Shown here: positions 25,065 to 36,316 of the stretch, piece after piece
How the letters are laid out: each line of letters starts with the position of its first letter
Numbering within the stretch: the first letter of the stretch is position 1
Assembly (NCBI GenBank): GCA_000711775.1
Contig: ARYC01017490.1
Location: forward strand, 62,001 to 126,000
Source: Oxytricha trifallax
Lineage: Eukaryota; Ciliophora; Spirotrichea; Sporadotrichida; Oxytrichidae
DNA: 64,000 nucleotides
Direction: 5' to 3'
Notes under the pieces: model-generated
What the model was told of the DNA's origin: nothing
Database searches by the model: none
Seen by the model: only the letters and a program-made list of their open reading frames with translations
Translations under genes and position numbers: made by a program

Positions 25065-26610
25065 TATTTTATATATTAATTATTAAATTTATAGAGGTTT
25101 GATTTTTATATTGATTTAATTTTAGATATTTATTAATTAAGCTTATATATTAAAAAGGAGTTTTAAGAAAACAATTAATGGTTTTTATTCTTATTATTAC
25201 CTAAATTGACAATTATTTTTGCTCTCTCATCTTTTATTGCCTTTATTATTAATGATATTTAAATTTATTTCTTCTTCATTCTGTTTATTATTTTTGCTTA
25301 AACTATACTATTGATAGTAACATTTATCCAATATGTTTTATATGATTGATAAACGAGATATTATTTCAAATGCTTAAATCTTCTAGTCTTAATCTTATCA
25401 AAAATACAATAATTATAGATATTACTTCGATTAATTATTTTTTAAGGGGTGAACTTCCGAAAAGAAATTATATAAATTATTCATTATTTAGAAAGTTACT
25501 AAAAATCAAATTGAAGATAATTATTCAAAAATTTAATAGGGTTTGAGTCTAATTGATTATTATTATCGTTTTTCATTATTTTCGTTTTGAGTGAGGCTCT
25601 TGCTTTTAATTTTTAACTAGAAGTATATTATCGCTTTACAATATATTCCAAAAATAAGAATTTAGAAAGTTATATTTTACTTAAAGATTTGTTGTTGATA
25701 TTTTTTTCATTTAATTTATTAATAAAAATCTATAGCACCACTTAAATCTTAATGTTAATTTTGTATAATCTATATTTTCTCTTCAGCTAAGAAGAATTAA
25801 ATTTAATTTTTAAATTTTAATTACAAGTTATTCATGATAGATTAAAATAGTTTTATAAAGCGGGATACCTATTAATATATTGAATATTAGAAGAAAATAA
25901 GGAGAGGATAATATGAATTAAATAATTCTCAAATAATAATATAATTTATCAATAATTACTTTAACTTATTTTAATATTTTAATAGTTTAAATTTAGGCTA
26001 TTATTGTCGAATAGATAATTAAAGGAAAAATTAATTTATTTTTTATATAAATTTGCACACCTTTTACTATATAAAATCTAAGTTCGACTCTATATTATTT
26101 CTCATATTATTTTATTTAAAAAAATAATATGTTAATTTAGTTTATAAAAGGGTTAATAAAAAATTAGTAAAGTATAGAACAAGCCAAATTGATAATTATA
26201 CTATTTATAGAAAATTAAAAATGGATGTATTATTATTTAAACAATATTATATTATTACTTCTCTTGATGCTATAATGTATTTTGCTTTTTATTTGATTGC
26301 TGCTAATTCCCATATATTTATTTCTGACTTTAAACCAAAAACTTTTGAATATTTTAATCTTTCCTCTTTATAGATTTGTTATCAGATATATCCTTATTTT
26401 AATTTGTCCTTCTCTTATCTATTTGCTTTGACTTTATATTTTTTATTTGTTTTAGATTATCTCTATCTCTTAATCTCGCCATCGGATTCAAAGTTATTCT
26501 ATTCAGGATTGATCAATTATTAATAATAAATCTTAATAATTAGAATTTATTACAAGAATTAAATCCAATTATTAGATTTATGATTGTAATTTAATTATTG
26601 AATATGTTCT
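25065..26610. other. AT-rich stretch without a convincing gene
   Basis: Long A/T runs. An open frame starting at 26221 (+) and others on the minus strand occur here, but with one stop codon and high AT content, 100-codon frames are expected by chance. This may hold the upstream MDS of the kinase or of the following gene. Confidence 0.45.
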
Positions 26611-26612
26611 GA

Positions 26613-29435
26613 TACAAAAATCATCATAACTATAAACTTATAGATACATTTAAGCATGCTAAGACTATTAATGCTTTGTCAACATTTCAAAATTAATCAG
26701 TCACATATTCGAATATGCTTTAAAATTCAGAAAATAAAAGGAATCAATTTAACGATTAGTCTTTTTAAGAGTCATAGTAGTCAAAAAGTGCAAGAAAATA
26801 CAGACAAAATTACTTGGATAATTAGTATTCAAATTAGTACCACAATTAATCTATGAATACTGTAATTAACAAGAATCATAATTAATCAAGTAGAAATTAT
26901 AATGAAGTCGGCGTGGATGACTTACTTTAGGAGAGCATCATAAGTTAGGATAATGACTTGTAGCACTATGTAAGTTACATGACAACAGTTTATGATTAAG
27001 GATAGGAAAACTTGAAAATTAATACAGATATAAAGTGGAAACCAAATCAATCCCCTATTTTAGACATTAAAACAAACAAAACCTCAAAAATATTACTATA
27101 ACATATGAAATCAGACAGCCTTATAGAGAGCATAGAATTCTATTTGTTATAATTTATTTGAGAATCGATCTCACCAGGCAAATAATTAGGTATAATGAAG
27201 GTAGATATCAAGCTAAGAGACACAATTAATGAATAAAAAAACCAAAGCATCAGTTAAGATAGTAACTAGCAACACAACTTTTCTATACAGTAAGATTCAA
27301 TATTTAACTTCAAGAACAATATCATAACTACTTAGTTATATGATAGTATATAAAAAATATTGAGAGAGTAATTAAAAATAATTAATAAGACTAAAATAAA
27401 TGACATCAGAATAGAAGAATATTGTTTTATCTAAATGCTCTATTGGTATAGATTTAGATAGTCACAATATAAGTTATGATTAAAATACAAACAGATAGAA
27501 AAATAATTAAACAGTGACTAACATTCATCATAAACTAGATATTTGAAAGTAAAAACTTATGCTATTAATTTAATAAAATAATAAACATTCCCCATTTTAT
27601 GAATAGTTTCTCTTTGATATGAATTCAGTAATATTGAATGCTTTGTAATTTAAAGGTAAATTCTTTCTCAAAAGAGGAAGAGAAGAAATTTAAAAATAAA
27701 AAATAAAAAATAACAACAGTAAATTAAACTAGTAAATTAGTGTTTCCATGACAAATACTCATTTTAAAAGCATTAATCAAGAAATTTATAAGTAAAATTA
27801 GAGTAAGGAACATTAACTTAAGGAATTTAGTAAAAATCTTTTCATCAAATAAATTGATTTAGTAACAAATTAAACAAATGAAAAATTATAAAATTCGTAA
27901 AATTCAGATCTAATTGACCATAAAGACAGCGGTAGTTTAAATTTTATATAGAGTAGAAGTAAAAATCAGTAAAATAATTCAAGAAGTATCACTCCAGCTA
28001 AACTTAATATGAATTTAGGGTAATGAAAAACTATTATAAAGAACTAATATTACCTTTACATAAATTATAAAATATATTTTTAACTTAGAAGTTTTAAACA
28101 ATATACAACTCACTTTTATTTTGATTAGTTACTATATTGATTTAGACTTAAAATTATTATTAAAATCTTAACAAGAAAACATTAAATTAAAATGTATGGG
28201 GGGGGGAAGTTTCCTGCACTATTTTTTTCTTTATCTTAAATTTAATAAATTTTACATAAATAAACAAATTTAATATTTTTTATGACCCATTAAATATTAA
28301 GAGCACATTGTCCACCATTTAAGTAGCTCAAGAGAATATAGTCTTACATTATAAAGGCTAGGTAAGAAGAAGATAAATTGAATCAGAATTACACTAACAG
28401 TTGGATACAATATTTGGAAATACTATTGTAAAGCAATGCAATATTTAAAGGACAGAACCTACAAATATCAGATGAAAATGTCAAAGTTTTTGGAATCTAA
28501 AGATAGATATTGACTATTCAAATAATAAACTAAAGTATAATTATAACAATGAAATTAGTCCTAAAGTTGATTTATAGTTATTATAAAAATTAATTTAATT
28601 GAAAAAAATTAAAAATTAAAAAATTAAAAAAGTGCAGGAAACTTCCCTAAAATTTTTTTTTATCATAAACCAGTGCAGGAAACTTCCCCCCCCCAAATGT
28701 ATTATATAATACGCTAAAGTTATTTGTATTTTTATATTTATCTTTCATTAAATATTGTAAATTAAATTATTGGCTTCAATTGAAAAATAAATCAAACGAA
28801 ACAATAAAAAAGTATAAGGTTAACAAATGTATAATAGTTTCCCTTCTTTTTATGAATTTCAATTATATTAAAACATAGAGATAAGGGAGTCCATTTAGAT
28901 TGAAGAATTTCAAAAACAGAATAATTATATTTCTTATTTCGCCAATAAATTAATGTAATATATTTTAAATAACAGTAACATAAAATCTTTACTTTAAGAA
29001 TCTTAATGACAACTTAATCAACAACAGTTAAAAGAAACTCCTACAGCCTCCTCTGCTATAAATCAATCGCCTTCTCTTCACTCAAGTCCCTTACTCATCA
29101 CTAGTATAACAAGTGATTAGTAATCTATTTAGCACCTAAACCGCAAAATAAACATTTAAACATCAAGGAACTAATATCAAGAGAACTATAATATCACTCC
29201 CACGACACTATAGAATCAAGGATTTAAAAGTATCAACAAAAATCATCATTTTAGTAGAAATATATTATTATTGCAATATAACGGAAAAATTAATGAAATC
29301 AATCAAATTCATAATCATTATTTATAATGTCTTGTACTTTATTAATAGCCTAGTTTATTTTCTTCTGTGTTAAGTTATTATAATACACTTCTTTATTCTA
29401 TTTATTGTTGTTTCACATTTAATTAATGGATTTGA
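26613..29435 (+). CDS. Asn/Gln/Ser-rich protein gene in several MDSs, incomplete
   Basis: Four blocks with coding character on the plus strand: about 26613-27480 (KHAKTINALSTFQNQSVTYS, NEVGVDDLLQESII, KWKPNQSPILDIKTNK), about 27490-27560, about 27560-28024 (KFFLKRGREEIQ, then DHKDSGSLNFIQSRSK with TPAKLNMNLGQ near its end) and about 29010-29330 (LKETPTASSAINQSPSLHSS). Base composition is clearly less AT-rich than the surroundings. The first two joins follow listed pointers; later ones are unresolved because a 497-bp element lies between. I do not recognise the family. Both ends are provisional; 29433-29435 is the last TGA in frame. Confidence 0.6.
27134..27160. other. IES in Asn/Gln-rich gene, 27 bp, pointer AGAAT
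   Basis: AGAAT at 27134-27138 and 27161-27165. The segment holds an in-frame TGA; joining gives LIESIESISPGKQ. Confidence 0.78.
27466..27483. other. IES in Asn/Gln-rich gene, 18 bp, pointer AATA
   Basis: AATA at 27466-27469 and 27484-27487. It removes an in-frame TGA; joining gives FRQSQYKQIEKQL. Confidence 0.55.
28190..28702. mobile_element. 497-bp element with G9 terminal repeats and 8-bp target duplication
   Basis: The element proper is 28198-28694. The left end is nine G then AAGTTTCCTGCAC; the right end is its inverse complement, GTGCAGGAAACTT then nine C. AAATGTAT flanks both ends (28190-28197, 28695-28702). A second, inner copy of GTGCAGGAAACTTCCC lies at about 28632. 8-bp duplications are typical of hAT-like transposons. 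The interior (28300-28540) has a coding-like stretch but no transposase I recognise. Confidence 0.82.
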
Positions 29436-29655
29436 AAATATAAAAATACGACATTCTATTTTAAGGACAAAAGTTAAAATACAAATGAGTTTTTACAATG
29501 ATCTCCCAAATTAATTAGACAATTTTAATGAATTATTCAAAAATATTGAAAGAATTAGATGATTTTTTATTGTTAAATAGATGAGGAAAAAATAAAAAAT
29601 TTGTGATTTTCCTATAGCCAGCAAACATCTTACTATTTTATATTCATATATACTT

Positions 29656-32228
29656 TCAATGAATTTTAAAATATTAGCTTGAAAACATTTCATAATGCAA
29701 CTTAATAAATAGTAAAATTACTTTCAAAATAATATGTTTTCTTAAGATAGAATGCTTAATTCTATCAAATTTATCTGTATTCAATTTCATAAACATATTT
29801 CCGTGTGTGGTAATATTTGCAACCGTTGCAGAAGATGGTATTTTTTATATGCTTTAATTTGCAGATGGTAATCTATAAATAGTATTCTAACTTATATTAT
29901 GAATAGTTTAAGCTACCTTTGCATTATTTGTGGTGGTCCTGCTAGTTTGAGGTATATAACTCTATTAAGTGTCAGAAAGATTTAATTAATTTCTATTTTT
30001 AACTGATCTACTTGTTATACCAGTTACTATTCGGCTAGATTTTTATGGGGTATTGCTAAGTAATGTAAAGTTTTAATAGGGAGTAATCGAAATATCAATT
30101 GTTCTCTCACTCTACTCTTCTTTTTATCTACTCTACAAAACTTTCCTCTAGTAATCACTTTGAAGTTTATTTAGGTAATTTTGATACATTTTATGCATAA
30201 ACTAATCTTTATCTCTAGAATATACTTATCTTTATTAGAGATTAGAATTTGATTGGTATTTTGATTAAGAATTTAGTATTGTTTTATCTTAATATTTGGT
30301 AACTCTTTGTGTTTTTATTTCAGGAGACTATATTTGACTTGTCATGTTGCTTTGTTTTTCCTATTCAATTGTAGTTGAGATATTGTTTCATATTTTTTAG
30401 ATCAAATAGCATATCATATTATAGATAATTTCAATCAGTAATTATGTAAATCATTATTATTCGATTATCTGCTCCAATTTACAGCTTCAGTGTTTACCTT
30501 CCTTATCTGTTGGAGTACTCCTTTGTATTAATTACTTCCATAAATATTTTACTATTACTTTTACTGACCCTGCAAATTTACTCTCTACTTTTGATTGTAG
30601 GGATTGGCATACATTTTCAAAAAATAGAAACTCTAATCAAAGTCTCTCATCCTTTAAGGAACCACTTTCCCTGTATCATTTTTATTTATGCTCTGATCAA
30701 GTCTTTAAGATATTTGGTCCCTTAAAGGCTTAGGATTATTTTTGAAGTTATTATATAGAGAGTTTGACTTTCTGTGACTGGAATAATTTTGCTTAAATGA
30801 GTTAATCGACGGCTAACAAGATGGAATATTTAGATTTGAAGATGTCTATTTCACAGACAATTACTTACTCCTTCTACTTTCATTGTTTATTAAGTTATAT
30901 CATTCATAAATAAAACAAATTGTTGAAACCATATTAAGAGGTATTTGTACTTGCTGATCTGCTTATAAAAACACCATTACTTTAGCTCTTATTATAAAAC
31001 GTAACCCCTTATTTTTAAATCTCATTCATCAATAAGTTACTCTTTAATTAAGAATTTTCCCTGCTATTGATATTGGAACTTTCATCTCCCTGTATATTTC
31101 TCATTACCAGTACTGATTATTGAGGCAATGATTGACTGTTAAATTTATTCTCTGCGAAACTTCTGTTCATTCTTGATTAACCTTCTCTAGCTGTATCATT
31201 TTAATTTGATGAACTATCTTCCAATATATGATTATTCAACAAAGAATCTTCACTCTGCTGAATAATGTTCATGATTTCTTATTTTTTCTCTATTAATACT
31301 TAGGGAGTATTGCTTTAATATTCAGTTTTTTAATGATTTACTTAAACAAACTTTTGTTTGATATTTGAAAATCTTTATTTGCTTAAGCTATTATTCGTAG
31401 AATCATTTTTGTAAGCTCTCGATTAATCTATGCTTATGTTTTTGGAAGATCTTTGACTTTAATTCATTAAGAGGGAAGATTTTGAATTCATTTTACTAAG
31501 TTTGCTTTATTTTGGAGTTACCTAGGTTGAATTTTTGATAAAGCTTAATTATGAGCTTGGGCGTTTTTAGGATGATCTATCAAAGAATCTTGACTTTGAA
31601 TTGCTTAATTATAAATGCCTTTATTCAATATTACCCTGTGAACTGCATCTTTGCTATTTTAATTTCTGCAAATCTGTTAACTTTTAGACTATTAAGTCCT
31701 TTTGATGCATATTGTACTAACTTTTTCTCATAGATTTATCATGAAAAAACTTTTTAGTTTTAGAATCAAAGAAAGTTGGGTCAATCATAATCGCATTACC
31801 GACTTGGACATAATATGGTTCACCGCTTTGTTTTCCAAAAGTTGTCATTTTCATTTTAGTTTTGCATTTGTTATTTCTTAATTTCTGAAAACATTTTTGG
31901 TCATTGTATTAGCCTGGACCTAGATGAGTTTTCTTTGCTTATATATCGTAATCTAAGAATCTTTCTGATGTTGAATTGAAACCTGATTATGAAAAATGAG
32001 TTGAATTTGATTGGTTGTGAAGGCGAGATTCAGAATTCATCAATACTTTATTCATTTTTGCTTTTATTTTATCATAGTACTGCAAACTGTAGTCGTATAA
32101 CAATCAACCATCACTAGTTATCTGAAATACAATCAATAATAAATGTAATGTATAATTGTTACTCTTGGTTGGTAGAAATCTGGAGTGTGCTCTTTTGGAG
32201 ATCTAAACATCAGCTAAGTTGGTCTCAT
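29656..32228 (-). CDS. PG-rich (STPGR-like) N-terminus with long Ser/Asn/Gln-rich tail
   Basis: The start ATG (32228-32226) gives MRPTQLMFRSPKEHTPDFY. The N-terminal part contains THLGPGQYND (about 31930) and QSGEPYYVQVGNA (about 31810), resembling sperm-tail PG-rich repeats of microtubule-inner proteins. A stretch of more than 400 codons without TGA follows, very rich in Ser, Asn, Gln and Lys, ending VANITTHGNMFMKL and TGA 29658-29656. One intron is at 29887-29916. One clear IES is listed; others near 30430 and at about 32070-32160 (after FYQPR) are needed to keep the frame but their pointers are unsettled. Similarity is limited to the N-terminal motif; the tail is unknown. Confidence 0.68.
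30882..30918. other. IES in PG-rich gene, 37 bp, pointer ATTGTT
   Basis: ATTGTT at 30882-30887 and 30919-30924. Removes two in-frame TGAs; joins QYGFNN to ESRRSKQLSV. Confidence 0.82.
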
Positions 32229-32347
32229 TTTAAAGTTGTTAGTTAAAATATAAAGATTAATTAATTAAATTAAAATTAAATTATACAACATATTAAAGAC
32301 AAATAAAAATCATTAAATTTATCTAACAAGTTAATCGTATATTTGTA

Positions 32348-34550
32348 TCATTACTACTCTCTGATCTCATTTATAGCATTTGGATTAACAGATTTTTGAT
32401 CTTTGATTTGTTGTAATTTTTAGAAAATCTTTTTGAAAAACTTGGCTTCGTAGCTAACAGTACTCTTTTGCTTCTCTACTTTCTCAACAAAAATTAGCTA
32501 TAAGATATATTAAAAAAATAATTATGTTAATTACAGTTGTTATGTTTTTACCAACAGAGTATGCTTCGTCTAAAAATGAGACAATTTAATTGAAGAAATT
32601 TTCACTGAGGTCAATTTATTTCTTGATAATTTTTTCTATCAATGCAAGTAAACATCTTTTAGTATAATACCAGGTATCAGTGCCCAGTTTATCTTTAGCA
32701 GGTTCTAATGATCTAAATATCAATGAGAATCCAAATTCAAAATGACCTCTGGAACAATAAAGTGTGCCAATAACAAGATTTACAATGCAAGAATGAAAAA
32801 GTTAAGAATTTGGATCTTATGCCAAAGCATTTTACTCATGAACTTAAATCCTTTGAATTAACTCTTCAGCTTTAGTATTTTACTTTGTCAGGATATAGCA
32901 AACACACAAATTTGCAAGGACAATTGTTTCGCATTAAAGTAGATTTTCACAATTCTCTTCAACAATTTATTCATAGTGCTAAATTGCATCTGCTTGTTTT
33001 CCATCCTGCATATAGATTGAATGAGCTAGATTTACTCTAAAGATTGAGTAACTTTCACAAATTTCTTATGATTCCTGGAACAAATTGGAAACTGCTTTGT
33101 AATCTTTCATATCCCAGTAAATTTTAGCCTATGAAGTTAATACTGCTGCATATTTTTCTTTCAAAATTCTTAATCTTGACTCTAAAAATCTTAATTATTA
33201 CTCAAAATCTGGACCACCCTCTACTTTTCCATCCAATAGTTCGTCATTCATTTTCTCTAGTTCTTAACTATTTTATATTATTTCTTGTTTGTAAAAGTCA
33301 AGCAACTACTGAAAATTTGAAATGGCTGATTGAGGATCTATATTATATAATAGCCTATGGAATCTCATATAATAATAATATTTAAATTAAATTATTAAAA
33401 TTATCATAGATCTTGTTGTTGAAGTATCATAGTTTAAATATAATCAAAGTCATCCTTTTCTAGAAGACTCTCACAAAATTTAGGATTTTCTTGAATTAAA
33501 TCATTTGCCAAATCAAAGAAGAAGTACTTGCAATATAAGAACAGCAAATTCTAAAATGTTTCAGGTGGAAAGAGTGAGTTATTTAGCAAATAGTTAAGCT
33601 TTTTAATTGATTCAGCTGAATTTGAATTTACAAATAATACTGCTTAATTATGAAAAGTAACAGGGTCTGTTCCTCCCTCTTAAATCACTGGGACTCTCTT
33701 GATTACTTACTTAGCTCCTTCATGATCTTCTTAGAAATATAGAATAGCTGCTTTTAAGTTTAGAGCTTCTACAATAGCTGACTCTCTCAGGACTTAAGTT
33801 GAAATATTCTTATCTTTTTCGAATACGGGGTTATGCTCAGTAACTTCTCTGAGAGTTGGATATTTTTCATAAGCTTTTTGAATAATAATGTCAAGGTAAT
33901 TAATTGATTCTTTGTATTCGTGCAACTCATAATAAGCTAAGGAAACATTGTAATATAATTCTGCGTTAAATCCACAAATCTTAATTGCATCGTTGAATTT
34001 ACCAAGAGCTTTCTCGATCTAGTCTTACTTAAAATAAATGCATCCCTCATTCACAAGTGTTGAGAAGTCTGAGGTATTTAGAGATTTCAAATATTTCTTG
34101 GCCTGATCAAATTCATTTTTCTCATAGTAAATTGCTGCTTTAAGTTATTTGCCTTTTTACTGCAAGTGATTGTTTTCGAGCTTGCTATCACACACCTCCA
34201 AAGCCTCATCATACTAACTACTTTTTAATAAACATTAAGCCCAGTAGTAAGAGTATTCAACGATCTCAGGGTGCAATTTAGAAAGTTCTTGATAGCATAA
34301 TGAAGCATTTTGGAAATCTCCAATTTGAAAATAGCAGTATGCCAGTACTGAATAAACTGATCTGTCTTTTCTTCCATTCCTCAGTAAATTTGAAAGAATT
34401 TAGATTGCCTTTAGATAATTAAGGAGATTTAGAACATACCTGAGGAAAGTTGCCTTAACGGACGTTGCTATAGATTTACTCAGTTAAATTTCCATCTTAA
34501 ACTGAGCTTTGCTGCATTTAATCAGAAATTTCAAGAATTTAAGCACTCAT
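32348..34550 (-). CDS. IFT70: IFT70/TTC30 intraflagellar transport protein
   Basis: IFT70 (TTC30, DYF-1) is a TPR subunit of IFT-B needed for ciliary assembly. The start ATG (34550-34548) gives MSAQIL, as in other members. Motifs in order: AIQILSNLLRNGRKDRSVY, LAYCYFQIGDFQNASLCY (about 34330), LHPEIVEYSYYWAQCLLKS, LVNEGCIYFKQDQIEKAL (about 34040), YNVSLAYYELHEYKESI, ALNLKAAILYFQEDHEGA, HNQAVLF, FPPETFQNLLFLYCKYFFFD (about 33530), FLDEAYSVGKNI and TVSYEAKFFKKIF near the C-terminus, ending TGA 32350-32348. Introns: 32498-32534 and 34409-34439. TPRs span nearly all of the ~640 residues, as in the family. One IES is listed. The identification is strong. Confidence 0.96.
33335..33408. other. IES in IFT70, 74 bp, pointer GATCT
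   Basis: GATCT at 33335-33339 and 33409-33413. A TGA directly follows the upstream MDS; joining gives MILQQQDPQSAISNFQ. Confidence 0.88.
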
Positions 34551-34664
34551 TTAAATATATATTTTTACTAATATTTTCAAATAAATTTGAAATATAAAAA
34601 TACTTTAATATTTTTTACATATTTGATTCTAATATTTATGTTTCTTATTAAATTAAGTTTTTCT

Positions 34665-36143
34665 TCATAAAATAATTGATGATATATAAGTTGACAAAAA
34701 ACCAATAATTATAAGGGAGCTAAAATTTAACCCTATAAATGCTGATGCCATAATATTTTCTTTTGACATTGGGAATATACCATTCATGCAGTTGTAAGCT
34801 GAATCAGTTCTAGTGAAAGTCCAATATTTGAGTTAAAATTGATAATCACTTGAAAGAGAAAATCTAGTTGTGGCATTGACATTTTTCACGTATTGACCTA
34901 GACCACACTCTCTCTAAGCTATCATATTATGTCTGTCAAGAGTATGGCAAGCACTAGCATCATACACTGATTTAGTATAATTAGCAAGTTATTGCATGAA
35001 AGCAGTATCTGGAATTGGACAGTAGCCAACACTACCATCGAATCCACATTCACAAGGTAAACTAAATCTTCTAGTATTTCCTGTTTGATAAGAGCATGAA
35101 ACAGTCCCATCTGCTCTGCACTCAAATGGGGAAGTAGAATTTCTTGTTGGATCATTGCTTAATTTTACTGTATCGATTGACACACATTGAGCTCTGTCCA
35201 AAGAGAACCTATTTGCGATACCTGACTTGCAGAATTTTCCATGGAATAAAATTGCTTCTTTTGTTAAGTTAGTTGCTGAGTTGAATAAACTATAGTCTAC
35301 TTAATTCCAGGAAAAGAGTGTATTATCATTCAGTGAATAGTACTTTGTGCATCTACTAACTTAAGCAGTTCTATTAACTATTAAATATGATTAATGAGAT
35401 AAGCTATTTTAAAATAATAAGACTTTTAATTTTGAATTGTCAATCCAAATAATGCATCCCATATTGTTGTGACAGTCCCAATCAGAAGTACAATTAGTAG
35501 AGTTTTCAGGCAACTAATTTTGGCAAGTAGTTGCAAAAGGCCAGACTCTAGATGCTTGGCACGATAAGCCAAAATTACACTGTGAATGATCTTTACATGT
35601 CTCATTTATCAACCTTCCAACGCATTTCCCTGTATCCCAATCGCATTTTCTACTAAGGCATTGATAATCTTCCAAGCAATTTCTTCCATTGTTTAAGTTG
35701 TTCTCGTATAGATCGTTTAGATCAACACATTTGACAGCTGTTTATTTTCCAAAGAGTGGAGATTTATTTGGCTCTGTAGTTGACAGATTTGATTTAAATT
35801 GGCTTGTTACATTGGGCCAAGCAAATTTATTATAGTTTACTAAATCACACACATGGTTAGGAGTGTCCTAGCAGCTTCTTAATTTGATGTCAGTAGCTGG
35901 GATATCACCTGAATGGAGCAAACACAAATTATCTGGCTCCATGTTTTCATCATAAGTCACACATTAGATTTTAGGACATTATGAGTCTGTATTTTAAGCT
36001 ATGATCTCTAACAATAACTAAATTTTTATATAAAAATATATTTTGCTTTATTTATTAGAAGAATATTCAAGTAAAATTTATACATATATTTTGATAAATA
36101 GACCTGAAAAGAATATTGAGAGAATAGAAACTTATAATTTCAT
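34665..36143 (-). CDS. Cys-rich secreted or surface protein with C-terminal hydrophobic anchor
   Basis: The start ATG (36143-36141) begins a hydrophobic leader, MKLQVSILSIFFSGLFIKIY. An AT-rich 72-nt GT..AG segment, read here as a phase-0 intron, leads to LLLEIIAQNTDSQCPK. The ectodomain has many Cys pairs, for example GRNCLEDYQCLSRKCDWDTG (about 35670), CKDHSQCNFGLSC, CTSDWDCHNNMGC and CECGFDGSVGYC. The end is hydrophobic (GLNFSSLIIIGFLSTYISS) before TGA 34667-34665, suggesting a membrane or GPI anchor. I do not know the family; related Cys-rich proteins are common on ciliate surfaces. It is head-to-head with the GH6 gene, 173 bp apart. Confidence 0.8.
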
Positions 36144-36316
36144 TTTTCACTTAATTAGTTTCAAATTTAAATTATAATATCAACTTAAAATTATCGTATT
36201 GAAGCATCTGAATTTAATACGTCATAGGAATCTCAAGATATTTGGAATTAATGATTTATTACGATCATATCTATATATAATATTACCTTTTCTATATAGT
36301 AAAAGTTATATTAAAT

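Noticed and set aside
26221..26580. 119-codon open frame starting ATG at 26221
   Set aside because: Very AT-rich and hydrophobic-looking by composition; the opposite strand is equally open. With TGA the only stop, such frames are expected by chance.
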